From NCBI GenBank assembly GCA_004195045.1, contig SGBC01000003.1:62001-126000 (forward strand): a stretch of DNA of 64,000 nt. The letters are read 5' to 3'. This stretch comes from Candidatus Acididesulfobacter guangdongensis. GTDB taxonomy: Bacteria > SZUA-79 > Acidulodesulfobacterales > Acidulodesulfobacteraceae. Numbering within the stretch: the stretch's first letter is position 1; the number at the start of each line of letters is the position of its first letter. The translations under genes and the position numbers were made by a program. The notes beneath the pieces are model-generated. The model did no database searches. It had not been told where the DNA came from and worked only from the letters and a program-made list of their open reading frames with translations. Shown in pieces: positions 25,103 through 33,561 of this stretch.

Positions 25103-27538
25103 ATGCCAGATATAATATATTCTCCCGGTCCGCGTCCTAAAATGAGCATAAAGAAGAAATTCCTAATTTCTTTTCTTTCCGCTACCGTTATACCTCTGAT
25201 TATTCTTGCTATTGCCAATACCGTTATATTTAAAACTCAGGCAAAAAAAGATGCTTTATCAAAAGTAAGAATCACTCTGCAAGGCGCCGAAAGAATTTAT
25301 TATGCTCAGGCAAATCAGCTTAAAAATGCATTTCTTATAAGCAATTATAATCCGTATTTTACAAAATCTTTAATAACTAAAAACAGCCGGTTTCTTAACA
25401 GTTTAGTTTATTCTTACAAAACAGCTTTTAATTACGCCGATTTAATTTGCGTGCTTAGCCGGTCAAAGATGATATTAGCTTCAAGCAGGGGCAAAAGCAA
25501 TATAAAATTAATTTTAAACGGTTTAATAGATAAATCATTCAGCAGAGATACTCCTATTGTAAAAACAGTGTATATTAAAAACTACACACAGAAAAAACTT
25601 GGATTAAATTATAATAACATCGGCAGTTCTATAAATAATCTTTTTTTGGTGACGGTTGTTCCTATTACATATAAAGCAAAAGTAGTAGGGGGCATTTTAG
25701 GATTTATTAATTTGTATAAAGACGGTTATATTCCCAGAACTATTTATAACGATTATCATATGAATCCGGCAATATTCAGTTCTATTTTTCAGACTCAGAC
25801 GGCTATTTCTACTATGAATATCCCCGGTAACGTATTTGGCGTCGGTTCTAAACTTCCTTTTTCGATATATAAAAAAATATCTTTCGGTAAAAATTTTATA
25901 AATGAAATGAATTATGACGGTAAAAATGTTTTTGTAGCATTTCATCCGATTAAAGATATAAATAATAAAGTCGTAGGTTCCTTAGGTGTTTTGATTTCAA
26001 ATCATGAATATGCGACTTTATTAAAAAAATCTGCCGTCTATTCAATTTTAATTATTATCTTCGGGCTGCTTATATCTTTAATTATTACCTATTTTGCATC
26101 TAAAGATACTTTAAATCCGATATATATGACGCTGGAAGCTATTAAAAAATTTTCATCCGGCGAACTTGACACAAGATTAATAATTAAAACAAATGACGAA
26201 TTTGAAAAGATAGGTGAAGGTTTTACCGAAATGGCGGTAAACGTTCACGATAGAGAAGAAAGGATGCTTAAATATAATGAGTTTTCCGATTTTTTAACTA
26301 AATCGTTGGATTTTAACCATATTTTATCGGGAACATTAGATAAACTTGAAGAACTGACCGATTCAGTTTCAGGAATTATTTACGAGGCTGTGGAAATAGC
26401 CGGCAAACCTCGGTTGCTTCCAAAAAAATATTACGGCATAAGAAAATTTGTTGCTAAAGAATTTGATACAGATGAAGGTATTGTGGGAGAATGTCTTACT
26501 AAAAAGAAAATTATATGGTTTCACGATATACCGGAAAATGCGATTCTGCTTAAAGAACAGCTTTTGAGCGACGGAGCAAACGGAAAAACTATAGATTACG
26601 GTTTTTGCGAGGTTTTTCCAAAGGATATAGTATGGCTTCCGTTATATATAGAATCTTCATCTAAAATTTCAATACCTTTAGGTGTCATTATGCTATCAAG
26701 TCTCAAGGGATTTAAAAAGGAAGATATAAGTTTCTTGGAGCATGCCGCAAAAGAGCTTTCTATTACGTTAGATAACGCAAGAATGCATCAGAAATTGGCT
26801 AAATTAAGTATCACCGATGAATTGACGGGATTATACAATAGAAGATACTTAAATGAATTTCTGGAAAGGGAGTTTAGTTTAGCTAAAAGACATAACACCA
26901 GACTGTCATTATTAATGATGGATATTGACGATTTTAAACATCTGAATGATTTTTACGGTCATCAGCTCGGAGACGAGGTTTTGAGGACGGTAGGGCAGAT
27001 AATTAATAATAATATAAGGGCAACAGATTTAGGCGCCCGCTACGGCGGAGAAGAATTTACAATAGTGCTTCCGCAAACAGGTTTCGGAGGCAGTTTTGAA
27101 GTTGCAAAAAAGATTAAAGAACAATTGTCGCAGCATCAATTTAAAGGGTTAGTTGAAAACATCACTATCTCTATCGGTATTGCTAATTATCCAGAATGCG
27201 AAGAGTTTAATCATTTAAATTATGCAAATCATATAAATTATACAGATAAAAGCATTGCCGAAACCGAAACTGATGCGGTGGACAATAATGCTTTAAAAAC
27301 CGGTAAAACCGATATTCTGATTAACGATGATAGTGCTTTAAGAAGCGGCAGCTTTAGTACTTCGGATAATAGCGCTTTAAGGAGCGCTGATGCTGCGGGC
27401 TCTGCAGATAATATTGCAGAAATAAATACAATCGATAAGTTAATCAACATAGCCGATGATTATTTATATGAAGCAAAATCTAACGGAAAAAACAGAATAG
27501 CAGGTTCAGATTGCGGAAAAAAAATTATTTTTAAATAA
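25103..27538 (+). CDS. Membrane-bound diguanylate cyclase (Cache-like sensor, HAMP, GAF, GGDEF)
   Basis: A probable c-di-GMP synthase. A first membrane segment (residues 18-40) and a second (about 310-335) bracket an extracytoplasmic sensor of Cache type. HAMP (about 335-390) and a GAF-like region (400-560) follow. The GGDEF domain begins with SITDELTGLYNRRYL and has GGEEF at residues 648-652. It carries an RATD inhibitory site five residues earlier, so product inhibition is likely. Between the strand ending in ISIGIANYPE and the terminal DDYLYEAKSNGKNRI helix there is an extra, low-complexity segment of about 80 residues (about 698-778), rich in Asn, Ser and Asp. GGEEF is a permitted active variant. 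Confidence 0.93.
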   Translation: MPDIIYSPGPRPKMSIKKKFLISFLSATVIPLIILAIANTVIFKTQAKKDALSKVRITLQGAERIYYAQANQLKNAFLISNYNPYFTKSLITKNSRFLNSLVYSYKTAFNYADLICVLSRSKMILASSRGKSNIKLILNGLIDKSFSRDTPIVKTVYIKNYTQKKLGLNYNNIGSSINNLFLVTVVPITYKAKVVGGILGFINLYKDGYIPRTIYNDYHMNPAIFSSIFQTQTAISTMNIPGNVFGVGSKLPFSIYKKISFGKNFINEMNYDGKNVFVAFHPIKDINNKVVGSLGVLISNHEYATLLKKSAVYSILIIIFGLLISLIITYFASKDTLNPIYMTLEAIKKFSSGELDTRLIIKTNDEFEKIGEGFTEMAVNVHDREERMLKYNEFSDFLTKSLDFNHILSGTLDKLEELTDSVSGIIYEAVEIAGKPRLLPKKYYGIRKFVAKEFDTDEGIVGECLTKKKIIWFHDIPENAILLKEQLLSDGANGKTIDYGFCEVFPKDIVWLPLYIESSSKISIPLGVIMLSSLKGFKKEDISFLEHAAKELSITLDNARMHQKLAKLSITDELTGLYNRRYLNEFLEREFSLAKRHNTRLSLLMMDIDDFKHLNDFYGHQLGDEVLRTVGQIINNNIRATDLGARYGGEEFTIVLPQTGFGGSFEVAKKIKEQLSQHQFKGLVENITISIGIANYPECEEFNHLNYANHINYTDKSIAETETDAVDNNALKTGKTDILINDDSALRSGSFSTSDNSALRSADAAGSADNIAEINTIDKLINIADDYLYEAKSNGKNRIAGSDCGKKIIFK

Positions 27539-27566
27539 TTTTCTTAATAGTTTTTAATTTTATTTA

Positions 27567-27595
27567 TTTAACTTTATATTTATATTTGGTATAAT
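27567..27595 (+). promoter_or_regulatory. Extended -10 promoter immediately upstream of gcvT
   Basis: TGGTATAAT (27587-27595) is a perfect extended -10 element. A weak -35, TTTAAC (27567-27572), lies 17 bases before the hexamer. The predicted transcript start, seven bases after the -10, is the A of the gcvT ATG at 27602. No Shine-Dalgarno is present, so the mRNA is probably leaderless. Confidence 0.7.
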
Positions 27596-27601
27596 AAAAA
27601 C

Positions 27602-28840
27602 ATGAATGATAAAAATGCAGATAATAACGAAAACGAAGATAAAAAGACCCCGCTTTACGATAAACACCGTAATCTCGGCGCCAAGATTGTTTCTTTTGCC
27701 GGTTTTTCGATGCCCTTATATTATAAAAGTATTATAGATGAACACCTTAACGTCAGAAATAATTCAGGACTTTTTGATATATCGCATATGGGAGAGATTA
27801 TCGTAAAAGGAAAAGATGCAGGTATATTCTTGGATTATGTTCTTACGGCTGATATATCTTCTATTTTTCCAAATACGATAACGTATTCTCTTATCCTTAA
27901 TGAAAACGGCGGCGTTATTGATGATTTGACTATTTATAAATTCTCTAATGAAAGTTATATGATTGTGGCTAATGCCGCTAATACCGAAAAGGATTTTGCA
28001 TGGATTCACACACAAATGCTCAATTTGCAAAAAACAAAAACTGATAACGGTCAGTATATGTTTCAAAATGTAACGGTTGACAATTATAGCGAGAAAATCG
28101 GTCTGCTTTCAGTCCAAGGACCGAAATCGCGCAATATAATATATCCGCTGGTTGAAGACGTTTCAGATAATTACGGCAGGAGTGAAAATAATTTTTGCAA
28201 TATATTTAATTTTCAATATAATATTAAATCTCTAAAAGAACTTAATCATTTTGAATTTAGCTGCGTCAGATTTAAAGAAATAGAAATTGAAGCCGTTATA
28301 TCGAGAAGCGGATATACAGGCGAATTCGGTTTTGAAATTTTTACCGATGCGGATGACGTCGGCAAATTATGGGATTATATTATTGAGCATAAGGAGCTTT
28401 CAAATCTTTTGCCTGTCGGACTTGGAGCGCGGGATACATTAAGATTTGAAGCGGCTTTACCCCTATATGGTCACGAGCTTGACGAGACTATAACCCCATA
28501 CGATGCTGGATTAGAAAAATATTTATCAAAAAATAAAGATTTTATCGGTAAAGAAGCTCTTGAAAAAATTAAAAATAAAGAAAAAAAACTAATATTTTTT
28601 AAACTGGCAGGGAAACAGATTCCAAGACATCTGCAGAGGATACTTGATGAAAATCTTAAACCGATAGGGTGCGTCGCCAGCGGAACGTACAGCCCGTTAA
28701 ACAAAATGCCGATAGGCAGCGCTTACATTTCAGATTCTAATGTAACCCCTTCGATGTTAAAGAATTTCTATATAGATATAAGGGGTAATTTTGAAAAAGC
28801 GGAAGTAGTCATGCCCCCTTTTCATAGAACAAAAAAGTAA
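27602..28840 (+). CDS. gcvT: Glycine cleavage system T protein (aminomethyltransferase)
   Basis: GcvT transfers the aminomethyl group carried by lipoyl-GcvH to tetrahydrofolate, giving methylene-THF and ammonia. Family motifs are visible: FAGFSMPLYYKSI near the start, GLFDISHMGEI, RSGYTGEFGFEI and GLGARDTLRFEAALPLYGHEL. The C-terminal barrel follows (ASGTYSPLNKMPIGSAYI). The length is 412 residues, longer than the usual 360-370, through an N-terminal Asn/Asp-rich leader (15-20 residues) and extra loops (near nt 28160-28260). It is first in the gcvT-H-PA-PB series, with a probably leaderless start. Confidence 0.96.
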   Translation: MNDKNADNNENEDKKTPLYDKHRNLGAKIVSFAGFSMPLYYKSIIDEHLNVRNNSGLFDISHMGEIIVKGKDAGIFLDYVLTADISSIFPNTITYSLILNENGGVIDDLTIYKFSNESYMIVANAANTEKDFAWIHTQMLNLQKTKTDNGQYMFQNVTVDNYSEKIGLLSVQGPKSRNIIYPLVEDVSDNYGRSENNFCNIFNFQYNIKSLKELNHFEFSCVRFKEIEIEAVISRSGYTGEFGFEIFTDADDVGKLWDYIIEHKELSNLLPVGLGARDTLRFEAALPLYGHELDETITPYDAGLEKYLSKNKDFIGKEALEKIKNKEKKLIFFKLAGKQIPRHLQRILDENLKPIGCVASGTYSPLNKMPIGSAYISDSNVTPSMLKNFYIDIRGNFEKAEVVMPPFHRTKK

Positions 28841-29036
28841 ATAGCAATAGGAATAAACAAATCAAACAATTAGATTTATAATACAGGATAAAATAAAATA
28901 ATATTAGAGAAGTTGTGCTGCGGTTGGTACTATCTGCAGGCTATTATATAGATAAGCAAAGTAAAAATTAAAATAATATTAAGGTAACATTTAGATAATA
29001 TTAAAAAATAATAAATTTTGAAGGAGCTGCAAAAAT

Positions 29037-29429
29037 ATGGCGGATAATAGTAAGTTTTATTTTGCAAAATCTCATGAATGGATTAGTCTTGATTCAAACA
29101 ATGTTTATAATCTCGGCATCTCGGATTTTGCGCAATCAGAATTAGGCGATGTAGTTTATGTTCAGCTTCCCGAAGTAGGAAAGCAATATAAAAAAGATGA
29201 AAAAATAGGCGAAATAGAATCCGTCAAGTCTGTTTCGGAAATTTATGCTCCTGCGGATTTAACGATAAAAGGCGTAAATTCCAAACTAAATGAGACTCCG
29301 GAATTAATTAACAATGAACCTTTAGGAGAGGGATTTATTGCCCAAATAGAATTAAATAATCCTTCGGATTTGTCGTCTTTAATGGATAAAAATTCCTACG
29401 AATCTTTTGTAAAATCAAACCATGAATAG
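29037..29429 (+). CDS. gcvH: Glycine cleavage system H protein
   Basis: The 130-residue lipoyl carrier shuttles the aminomethyl group between the P, T and L proteins. The lipoylated lysine lies in IESVKSVSEIYAP. The typical KSHEWI start region and LGDVVYVQLPEVG are present. A GAAGGAG Shine-Dalgarno precedes the ATG. It is separated from gcvT by 196 bases with no clear terminator, and overlaps gcvPA by 8 bases. Confidence 0.97.
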   Translation: MADNSKFYFAKSHEWISLDSNNVYNLGISDFAQSELGDVVYVQLPEVGKQYKKDEKIGEIESVKSVSEIYAPADLTIKGVNSKLNETPELINNEPLGEGFIAQIELNNPSDLSSLMDKNSYESFVKSNHE

Positions 29430-30852
29430 TTTTCGCTATATTCCCGCTTCGAATGAAGAAATAAAAAAAATATATAAATTTATCGGCATTAAAGATAAAA
29501 AAGAATTATTTCATAAAATTATAGGCGATATTTCTTTAATCGAGGGAAAAGAACTTGATTTTATGCCTGACCAAATGGATGAATTATCGCTTTATAAGTA
29601 TTTTTCCGATATAAACGATAAGTTGCGCGGCAGCGGCAGCATACCGGTTTTTGCAGGCGGAGGCATATACGATCATTATGTTCCGTCCGCAGTTGATGCG
29701 ATAATGTCGAGAGCGGAATTTTATACCCCTTATACACCGTATCAACCTGAAGTCAGCCAGGGAACCTTAATGGCGCTCTTTGAATTTCAATCTATGCTTG
29801 CATCAATTTTAGGAATGGATGCCGTTAATGCTTCAATGTATGACGGCGCAGAAAGTTTGGCTGAGGCAGTGCTCATGTCTCTGCGGATTTATCGCCAGAA
29901 CCGCCAAACCGATTCCGATACCGGCAATAACAAAAAAATTAAGATACTTGTTTCTAAAAGTGTTAATCCGACTTATATAGAAGTTGTTAAAACTTTTATC
30001 AAAGATTTAGATATTGTTATAGAATTTATAGATATTGATTCTGAAAAAGGCTATACCGACGCTGCTCTTTTGGCGGAAAAATTACAAGAAAATAAAAATA
30101 TTTGCGCTTTTATAGTTCAGCAGCCGAATTATTTCGGAATCATAGAAGATTTAGAATTTATTGAAAAGATAGTCCACAGTGAAGAATCAGACTCATCTTT
30201 AAAGCCGCATTTGATCGTCTGCTCGTCAGAACCTTTCAGTTTCGGAACGATTGCGCCCCCCGGATTTTATAATGCCGATATTTTTGCAGGGGAAGGAAAC
30301 AGTTTTGGCAATTATATGAATTTTGGAGGACCGCTGTTAGGTCTTTTTGCCGCAAAGAAAGAATTTATAAGACAAATGCCGGGGAGAATTACAGGCAAGT
30401 CTAAAGATAGCAAAAATCAGGACGCATACCTGTTTATTCTTGCAACCAGGGAACAGCACATAAGGAGGCAGGCTGCAACATCTAACATTTGCACAAACAA
30501 TTCATTGAATGCTTTAAGAGCGGCAGTTTATCTATCTCTGTGCTCTAAAGAAGGGTTTAAAGAAATCTCGCTTCTAAATCTTAAGTTATCTCATATTTTA
30601 TGCGAAAAACTGATAGATACCGGTTTGTTTTCTCTCAAATATGCAGGAAATTTTTATAATGAATTTGTTATAGAAATAAATAATAAAAAAATGAATGCAT
30701 CGGTATTTATAAACGAAATGATGAAAAAGGGCATATTAGCCGGTATTTCCTTAGAAGACGGCGGCAATGAAGTTTTAATAGCGGTAACTGAAAAAACAGG
30801 TATTAAAGATATAGACAATTACGTTAAGCGTGCAGTTGAAATATTCTCTTGA
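29422..30852 (+). CDS. gcvPA: Glycine dehydrogenase (decarboxylating) subunit 1
   Basis: The N-terminal half of the two-subunit P protein. It forms the decarboxylating, PLP-dependent enzyme with GcvPB, as in many anaerobes and Gram-positives. Diagnostic motifs are GGGIYDHYVPSAVDAIMSR, YTPYTPYQPEVSQGTL and MYDGAESLAEAVLM. The 476-residue length fits (usual about 450). Start and gcvH end overlap, implying translational coupling. A hairpin lies in the following 213-base spacer. Confidence 0.96.
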   Translation: MNSFRYIPASNEEIKKIYKFIGIKDKKELFHKIIGDISLIEGKELDFMPDQMDELSLYKYFSDINDKLRGSGSIPVFAGGGIYDHYVPSAVDAIMSRAEFYTPYTPYQPEVSQGTLMALFEFQSMLASILGMDAVNASMYDGAESLAEAVLMSLRIYRQNRQTDSDTGNNKKIKILVSKSVNPTYIEVVKTFIKDLDIVIEFIDIDSEKGYTDAALLAEKLQENKNICAFIVQQPNYFGIIEDLEFIEKIVHSEESDSSLKPHLIVCSSEPFSFGTIAPPGFYNADIFAGEGNSFGNYMNFGGPLLGLFAAKKEFIRQMPGRITGKSKDSKNQDAYLFILATREQHIRRQAATSNICTNNSLNALRAAVYLSLCSKEGFKEISLLNLKLSHILCEKLIDTGLFSLKYAGNFYNEFVIEINNKKMNASVFINEMMKKGILAGISLEDGGNEVLIAVTEKTGIKDIDNYVKRAVEIFS

Positions 30853-30929
30853 GCTACTATATAAAATTTTGGAATATTAAAAAAAATAAGGATATACGGT
30901 TGTTTATTTTTTGAAGAACAGGTGTTTGC

Positions 30930-30950
30930 AGCCGATTAACTTTATCGGCT
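30930..30950 (+). terminator. Possible terminator or processing hairpin between gcvPA and gcvPB
   Basis: AGCCGAT and ATCGGCT form a perfect 7-bp stem around a 7-base loop, followed by ATTTTAT. The T run is weak, so partial termination or mRNA processing is as likely as a full stop. The rest of the spacer contains several AATTGATA repeats (about 31015-31055). Confidence 0.4.
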
Positions 30951-31065
30951 ATTTTATAAAATATTTTATATAAATATAAATAGGTGTCTATTCTTAATTT
31001 AAAATAATTGAGCTAATTGATAATTGATAATTTGTTTTTAATTGATAATTTAAATAATTAAAATT

Positions 31066-32682
31066 ATGAAAAAATTTCCAGGGTCGAAAGGTCTCGTTTT
31101 TAACGAAGATTTATTAATTAATCAAAGTTCAAAAGGACTGAGCGGCATAAGTATGCCTTCAAATAATTTAAGCGGAGCTCATATCGGTAAAACTGCTAAA
31201 GATTACATTGACGCAAAATTTTTAAGAAATGAAAAAAAATCTCCGTTACTGCTTCCTGAAGTGTCTGAATCCACGGCTGTAAGACATTTTACGCGTCTTT
31301 CAAGCTGGAATATCTGCGTAGATACAGCTTTTTATCCGTTAGGGTCATGTACAATGAAATACAATCCAAAAATTAACGAAACTATAGCCTCTTTAAATAA
31401 TATAAAAAATTTGCACCCGATGCTGCCGGCAGGCTATATTCAGCCCATTTTGAAAATAATCTATGAATTTAACAGGTTGTTGTGCGGATTAACAGGTTTG
31501 GATGAATTTACGTTTAGTCCGCAGGCAGGCGCAGCCGGTGAATTTACAGGCATGAAGATTATTAAAAAATATTTTGAAGTTAAAAATGAGAAAAGAAATA
31601 TTGTTTTAATTCCTGACAGTTCCCATGGAACTAATCCTGCGAGCAGCTATATAGCAGGCTTTACACCGGTTGAAATTAAAACATTCCTCGCTGATAAACA
31701 TGACAGCCATGGTACTCGGGAAGAGGCGCAAAGCGCTAAAGACAATGAGTTTGCTAATATAAAAAATAAGCCTAAAGGATATATTAATATAAACGAACTT
31801 AAGAAATATATTAACAAAGATGTTGCAGCAATAATGATTACAAATCCGAACACATTCGGATTATTTGAAAAAAATATCAGAGAAGCTGCTGAACTAATGC
31901 ATAAAAACGGTTCCCTGGTTTACATGGACGGCGCTAATTTTAATGCTTTCATAGGTAATTGCAGAGTTTCAGATTTTGGCGTGGACATACTGCATTTGAA
32001 TCTGCATAAAACATTTTCTACACCGCATGGCGGAGGAGGTCCTGGAAGCGGACCCGTCGGAGTTAAAGATTTTTTGAAAGAGTTTTTGCCTATTCCATAT
32101 ATCAGCGTTAAGAGACAGGAACCAAACAATAAACAGGCGGCGAATGACGAACAGAGTTATTATTACGAATTAAAAAATGAAAGAAAATATTCAATCGGCA
32201 GAATTTCTTCGTTTTACGGAAATTTTGCTGTAATTTTAAGAGCATATTCTTATCTATTGTCACTTGGAAGACAGAATATATCTAAAATTAGCGAGATAGC
32301 AATTTTAAACGCAAATTATATGAAAAAGAAACTTAAAGACACTTTTATTGAAAGCGACCCTTTTCCTGAAGAATTATGTATGCATGAGTGTGTTCTGAAC
32401 GATAATGTTTTTCAATCGGAAGGAATTTCAACTTTAGATTTTGCAAAATCCATTATAGATTACGGTTTTCATCCTCCTACAATATATTTTCCTAAAAATA
32501 TTCACGGTGCAATTATGATTGAACCAACGGAAACAGAATCAATGAAAACTATGGATAGTTTTATTAACGCTATGAAAGAAATAAAGAAAAAAGGTAATAA
32601 ATATACTTCAAAATCGCCTAAAAACACTAAGACAGGAAGGCTTAACGAAGTTTTAGCCAATAAAAATCCAATTTTTAAGTAG
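31066..32682 (+). CDS. gcvPB: Glycine dehydrogenase (decarboxylating) subunit 2
   Basis: The PLP-bearing half of the P protein. PLP binds Lys315 in NLHKTFSTPHGGGGPG. Other family motifs are TRLSSWNICVDTAFYPLGSC, NPASSYIAGF and DGANFNAFIG. At 538 residues it is longer than the usual 480-490, with an Asp/Lys/Asn-rich insertion near nt 31690-31790 and a Lys-rich C-terminal tail. The gene is followed by a dispersed palindromic repeat that may end the gcv transcript. Confidence 0.96.
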   Translation: MKKFPGSKGLVFNEDLLINQSSKGLSGISMPSNNLSGAHIGKTAKDYIDAKFLRNEKKSPLLLPEVSESTAVRHFTRLSSWNICVDTAFYPLGSCTMKYNPKINETIASLNNIKNLHPMLPAGYIQPILKIIYEFNRLLCGLTGLDEFTFSPQAGAAGEFTGMKIIKKYFEVKNEKRNIVLIPDSSHGTNPASSYIAGFTPVEIKTFLADKHDSHGTREEAQSAKDNEFANIKNKPKGYININELKKYINKDVAAIMITNPNTFGLFEKNIREAAELMHKNGSLVYMDGANFNAFIGNCRVSDFGVDILHLNLHKTFSTPHGGGGPGSGPVGVKDFLKEFLPIPYISVKRQEPNNKQAANDEQSYYYELKNERKYSIGRISSFYGNFAVILRAYSYLLSLGRQNISKISEIAILNANYMKKKLKDTFIESDPFPEELCMHECVLNDNVFQSEGISTLDFAKSIIDYGFHPPTIYFPKNIHGAIMIEPTETESMKTMDSFINAMKEIKKKGNKYTSKSPKNTKTGRLNEVLANKNPIFK

Positions 32683-32752
32683 TGAATTAATGTAGTGTAA
32701 CTATTTATATTGCAGCGATATAATATAAAAGCAATAAAGTCAATAAAAAATA

Positions 32753-32862
32753 CTGCATTTAATCCTGCAATAGAAAATATTTATGCATTTCTTTGCTCAG
32801 GAAAAGGTGTCAGACACCTTTTCCGAATAAATAAAATTATATAACAGGATTAAGTATTGCAG
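32753..32862. repeat. Dispersed palindromic repeat, copy 2 (most complete)
   Basis: The element is bounded by imperfect inverted repeats (32753-32767 and 32845-32862, CTGCATTTAATCCTG against CAGGATTAAGTATTGCAG). It contains a conserved block (32762-32798) and a perfect 12-bp palindrome with one central base (32800-32824, core GGTGTCAGACACC). The conserved block recurs reversed at 8524-8561. The palindrome could fold in RNA and serve as terminator for gcvPB. It occupies the middle of the 272-base gap before the hydrolase gene. Confidence 0.85.
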
Positions 32863-32954
32863 CTCCTGTTGAAAAAAACTGCGGTTTGTGATACAATTAA
32901 ATACATAATTAATAAACTAACCGACAGATAACTTATTGCAAAAGGAGTATAAAT

Positions 32955-33554
32955 ATGGATTTTAAAGAAATTCAGTTTGAAGCCGCCGACGGCGGGGAAA
33001 TACACGGGTCATTGTTCGGCACATACTCTGATTCAGTTATATTGGCTCACGGTAAAGTTTTCAATAAAGAAAGTTTTTATGATCTTAGCGAAATCCTTCT
33101 GAAAAATAAAATTACATCATTGGCATTCGACTTTAGAGGCTATGGATTATCAAAAGCCGGCAGCAGCGGTTTATCCGGTTTAGGAGAAGATGTTATAGGC
33201 GCAATAAATTTTATGAAAGCCCAGGATTTTGTTAAAAATATAACATTGCTTGGCGCAAGCATGGGCGGCAATGCGGTGTTAAACGCAGCTAAACTGTACA
33301 AACCTGAAGAGATAAAATCTGTTATAGCGCTTTCTTCTACATTTGTGGATGGCGTTAATTTTATAGATATTCCGGTGCATTATCTGGGCTCCGAAGACGA
33401 AAAATTTGCCGAAGGAATTAAAAATATGTATGCCAGCACAAAGTCTAAAAAATCTTTGCATCTGTTTAAAGGCGGCACTCACGGTCAAAATATTTTTGCT
33501 ACGGAATTTAAAGACGAACTAACGGCGACGATTATTTCTTATATTAAAGAATAA
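32955..33554 (+). CDS. Small alpha/beta hydrolase
   Basis: A 199-residue cytoplasmic alpha/beta hydrolase of unknown substrate. The nucleophile is the Ser in LGASMGGNAV, with the oxyanion-region LAHGK motif and a FDFRGYGLSK segment. The acid is probably an Asp/Glu in YLGSEDEK, and the catalytic His is in KGGTHGQNIF. No signal peptide or lid domain is visible. An AAAGGAG site 6 bases before the ATG supports the start. It ends 7 bases before the MFS gene. Confidence 0.82.
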   Translation: MDFKEIQFEAADGGEIHGSLFGTYSDSVILAHGKVFNKESFYDLSEILLKNKITSLAFDFRGYGLSKAGSSGLSGLGEDVIGAINFMKAQDFVKNITLLGASMGGNAVLNAAKLYKPEEIKSVIALSSTFVDGVNFIDIPVHYLGSEDEKFAEGIKNMYASTKSKKSLHLFKGGTHGQNIFATEFKDELTATIISYIKE

Positions 33555-33561
33555 TATAAGA

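Noticed and set aside
27539-27601. Glycine riboswitch before gcvT
   Set aside because: The space is only 63 bases, has none of the conserved glycine-aptamer sequence, and holds a promoter that starts at the ATG. The spacers before gcvH and gcvPB also lack the motif.
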